64,000 nucleotides of DNA, taken from positions 49,355,880-49,419,879 of the forward strand of contig CP141132.1 in the NCBI GenBank assembly GCA_035236585.1, given 5' to 3'. Below are positions 62,818 to 64,000 of the stretch, piece by piece (within the stretch, counting starts at the first letter, position 1; each line of letters starts with the position of its first letter). The notes under the pieces are model-generated. The model ran no database searches. It was given only the letters and a program-made list of their open reading frames with translations, and was not told the origin of the DNA. The stretch is from Warburgia ugandensis. Its lineage: Eukaryota; Streptophyta; Magnoliopsida; Canellales; Canellaceae. The position numbers and the translations under genes are program-made.

Positions 62818-63516
62818 TGATGAAGACTATCATCTTACTTTTTTTTTTTGTGTTTTATTATAGTTTTGTTTACTTTGGATATTTACCACGAATGGTATTA
62901 TGTTTCTTAGTATTTTGTGACATAAGTATGGGCAATTTTGCCTTTTTACAAAAAAATTAGGGTTGGATGTCCCCTACTTAAGATCTTTTTCTCTTTTGTG
63001 GGATTAGTTTTTTATTTTTATTTTTATGAATGATAAATAAAAATTTCATTAGACTTGGGGCATTCCTCGTTCTAGCTTCCTTCTTGTGGGCATGAAGCCG
63101 CATTCGGTACAAGGCCAAATTACTATTGTTTCAACTTGTTCTGTAAGTCAGTACTTTTTTACCTTGTCGTTTAACGGACTATTTCTAAGCTACGTCTGGT
63201 TACGTGATATGAGTCGGTAATAATCTAGAATTCTTATCTTGCATTAAATTTCTGAACCCTAGATCAGAAGCTTAATTAGGACTGTTCGTCAATTAGAGGA
63301 ACAATCTGGATTGGAACTTCGATCTTACCTTAATCGGTAGAGATTGAGGGCAGTTTGTAGATCCTGTAAGTCATTATAGGCTATTCATGCTCATTATGAC
63401 TAATTTTCTACATGTTAAAGTGCTCGTCGTAGTTTAATTTATGTTTTTTTATTTAAGTTAATTCTGATTTGGTCTCAGCATATATATTAGGTCATTTTGC
63501 ATGATGTCCTACATCA
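62818..63516 (+). repeat. 3' LTR of element 1
   Basis: 699 bp, TGATGAAGAC to CCTACATCA, preceded by AGCTAGAGAGAT; followed by AACAA. Confidence 0.93.
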
Positions 63517-63521
63517 AACAA

Positions 63522-64000
63522 GGCATGTAGCATTTCGTCACTCTTGTTAATGGACTATGTACATCATTATGCCAATCCCTCTAAGGCATATGATTAAAAG
63601 ATTATATCACGTGCACATGGATCAACTGCGAAACTCTTTCTTCAAAAGAAAAAGAAAAATTCAACTATGAATCTTGAACAATGATATAAACTTCCAGCAT
63701 AAGTTGAGTAATGTACTCAGGCTCCATTTAGTTTTCATGGAAGAGTTATGGGTCAAACTCTGAGTCATAAAGTTCCTTCAGTTCTAGTGTGTGTGTGTAG
63801 TCCACTTCCTGTGTCTTTCTTATGTTTGGGAAGGCGACAATAGAGGCTGGCGTTGATGCTTCCTTCATCCTCTTTTTTAACCAAGTAAAAACTTCTCAGC
63901 TTAATGTTATTGAAAATTTTGAATTTTGAAGGCAAATGTTGAATGAAGTTGGTATGCCAAGTTTCTAGTTGCTTTCAATTTGTTTAAGTAGGAATAGAAG
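63522..64000. other. Unassigned sequence at the right edge
   Basis: Flank of element 1. No CXC-domain exon, LTR or other coding similarity seen. Confidence 0.4.

Larger units (their letters stand above)
44346..63516 (+). mobile_element. Element 1: full-length chromodomain Ty3/gypsy element, split by nested insertions
   Basis: LTRs at 44346-45018 and 62818-63516, TSD AACAA at 44341-44345 and 63517-63521. PBS matches initiator tRNA-Met. Domain order is gag, protease, RT, RNase H, integrase, chromodomain. Without element 2 and its duplicated target it is about 6.7 kb. Its LTR starts TGATG[AG]RG, which I recall as usual for the CRM (centromeric) chromoviruses, and the chromodomain-like tail is present, so CRM is a possible clade; Galadriel or Reina cannot be excluded. 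Coding is broken by many stops. Confidence 0.93.

Overview
This is plant nuclear DNA, almost certainly from a flowering plant with a large, repeat-rich genome. The evidence is an Au-type SINE, nested plant Ty3/gypsy LTR retrotransposons, primer-binding sites matching plant initiator tRNA-Met and tRNA-Asp, long CT/GA microsatellites, and the split 5' end of a plant TSO1/TCX-type (CPP family) gene. No prokaryotic gene, CRISPR array, tRNA gene or rRNA gene was seen. Boundaries were read by eye. Those supported by target-site duplications (TSDs) are exact; the others are approximate.

Left part (1-29,258): layers of old Ty3/gypsy elements. A plus-strand element (RT remnant, 46-bp minisatellite, 3' LTR A at 1636-5348) abuts a minus-strand LTR fragment (E) and a 48-bp minisatellite. 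LTR A carries a 222-bp mini-LTR with its own TSD. From 6.4 to 13.8 kb lie unassigned AT-rich DNA, a possible plant-mobile-domain remnant and a possible integrase remnant. At 14,158-27,039 a long minus-strand LTR (D) is split by a complete 9.77-kb LARD-like element (16,207-25,975, TSD ATCTC, PBS like tRNA-Asp). An integrase remnant belonging to D lies at 27,040-27,880.

Middle (29,259-36,718): a minus-strand solo LTR (B, TSD GACCC) contains a plus-strand solo LTR (C, 32,654-35,212, TSD GGAAT) and a fragment related to the LARD interior.

Gene region (about 37.7-39.9 kb): a CT-rich leader with two upstream ORFs, then three exons encoding the N-terminal part of a TSO1/TCX-like CXC protein. The diagnostic cysteine-rich CXC domains are not seen in the window. 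The gene therefore either continues across an intron of more than 24 kb filled with transposons or is a truncated copy. The following DNA holds an RNase H remnant, a fold-back MITE and an Au SINE with a perfect 15-bp TSD.

Right part (44,346-63,516): a textbook nest. A chromodomain Ty3/gypsy element (element 1, TSD AACAA) was split in its RT by a Reina-like element (element 2, TSD atagt/gtagt). Element 2 was then hit twice: in its RT by a 2.0-kb gag-only TR-GAG-like element (TSD ctat), and in its integrase by a nearly complete young Reina-like element (element 3, TSD GACAC). LTR divergence falls in the order expected from nesting: element 2 about one position in ten, TR-GAG about 4%, element 3 four differences in 258 bp. 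All elements are broken by stops or frameshifts and cannot be autonomous as read. I saw nothing that amounts to a new multi-gene system. The most unusual signals are the mini-LTR, the diverged but always self-complementary hairpin in three LTRs, the TR-GAG element, and the methylation-like decay pattern of element 3.
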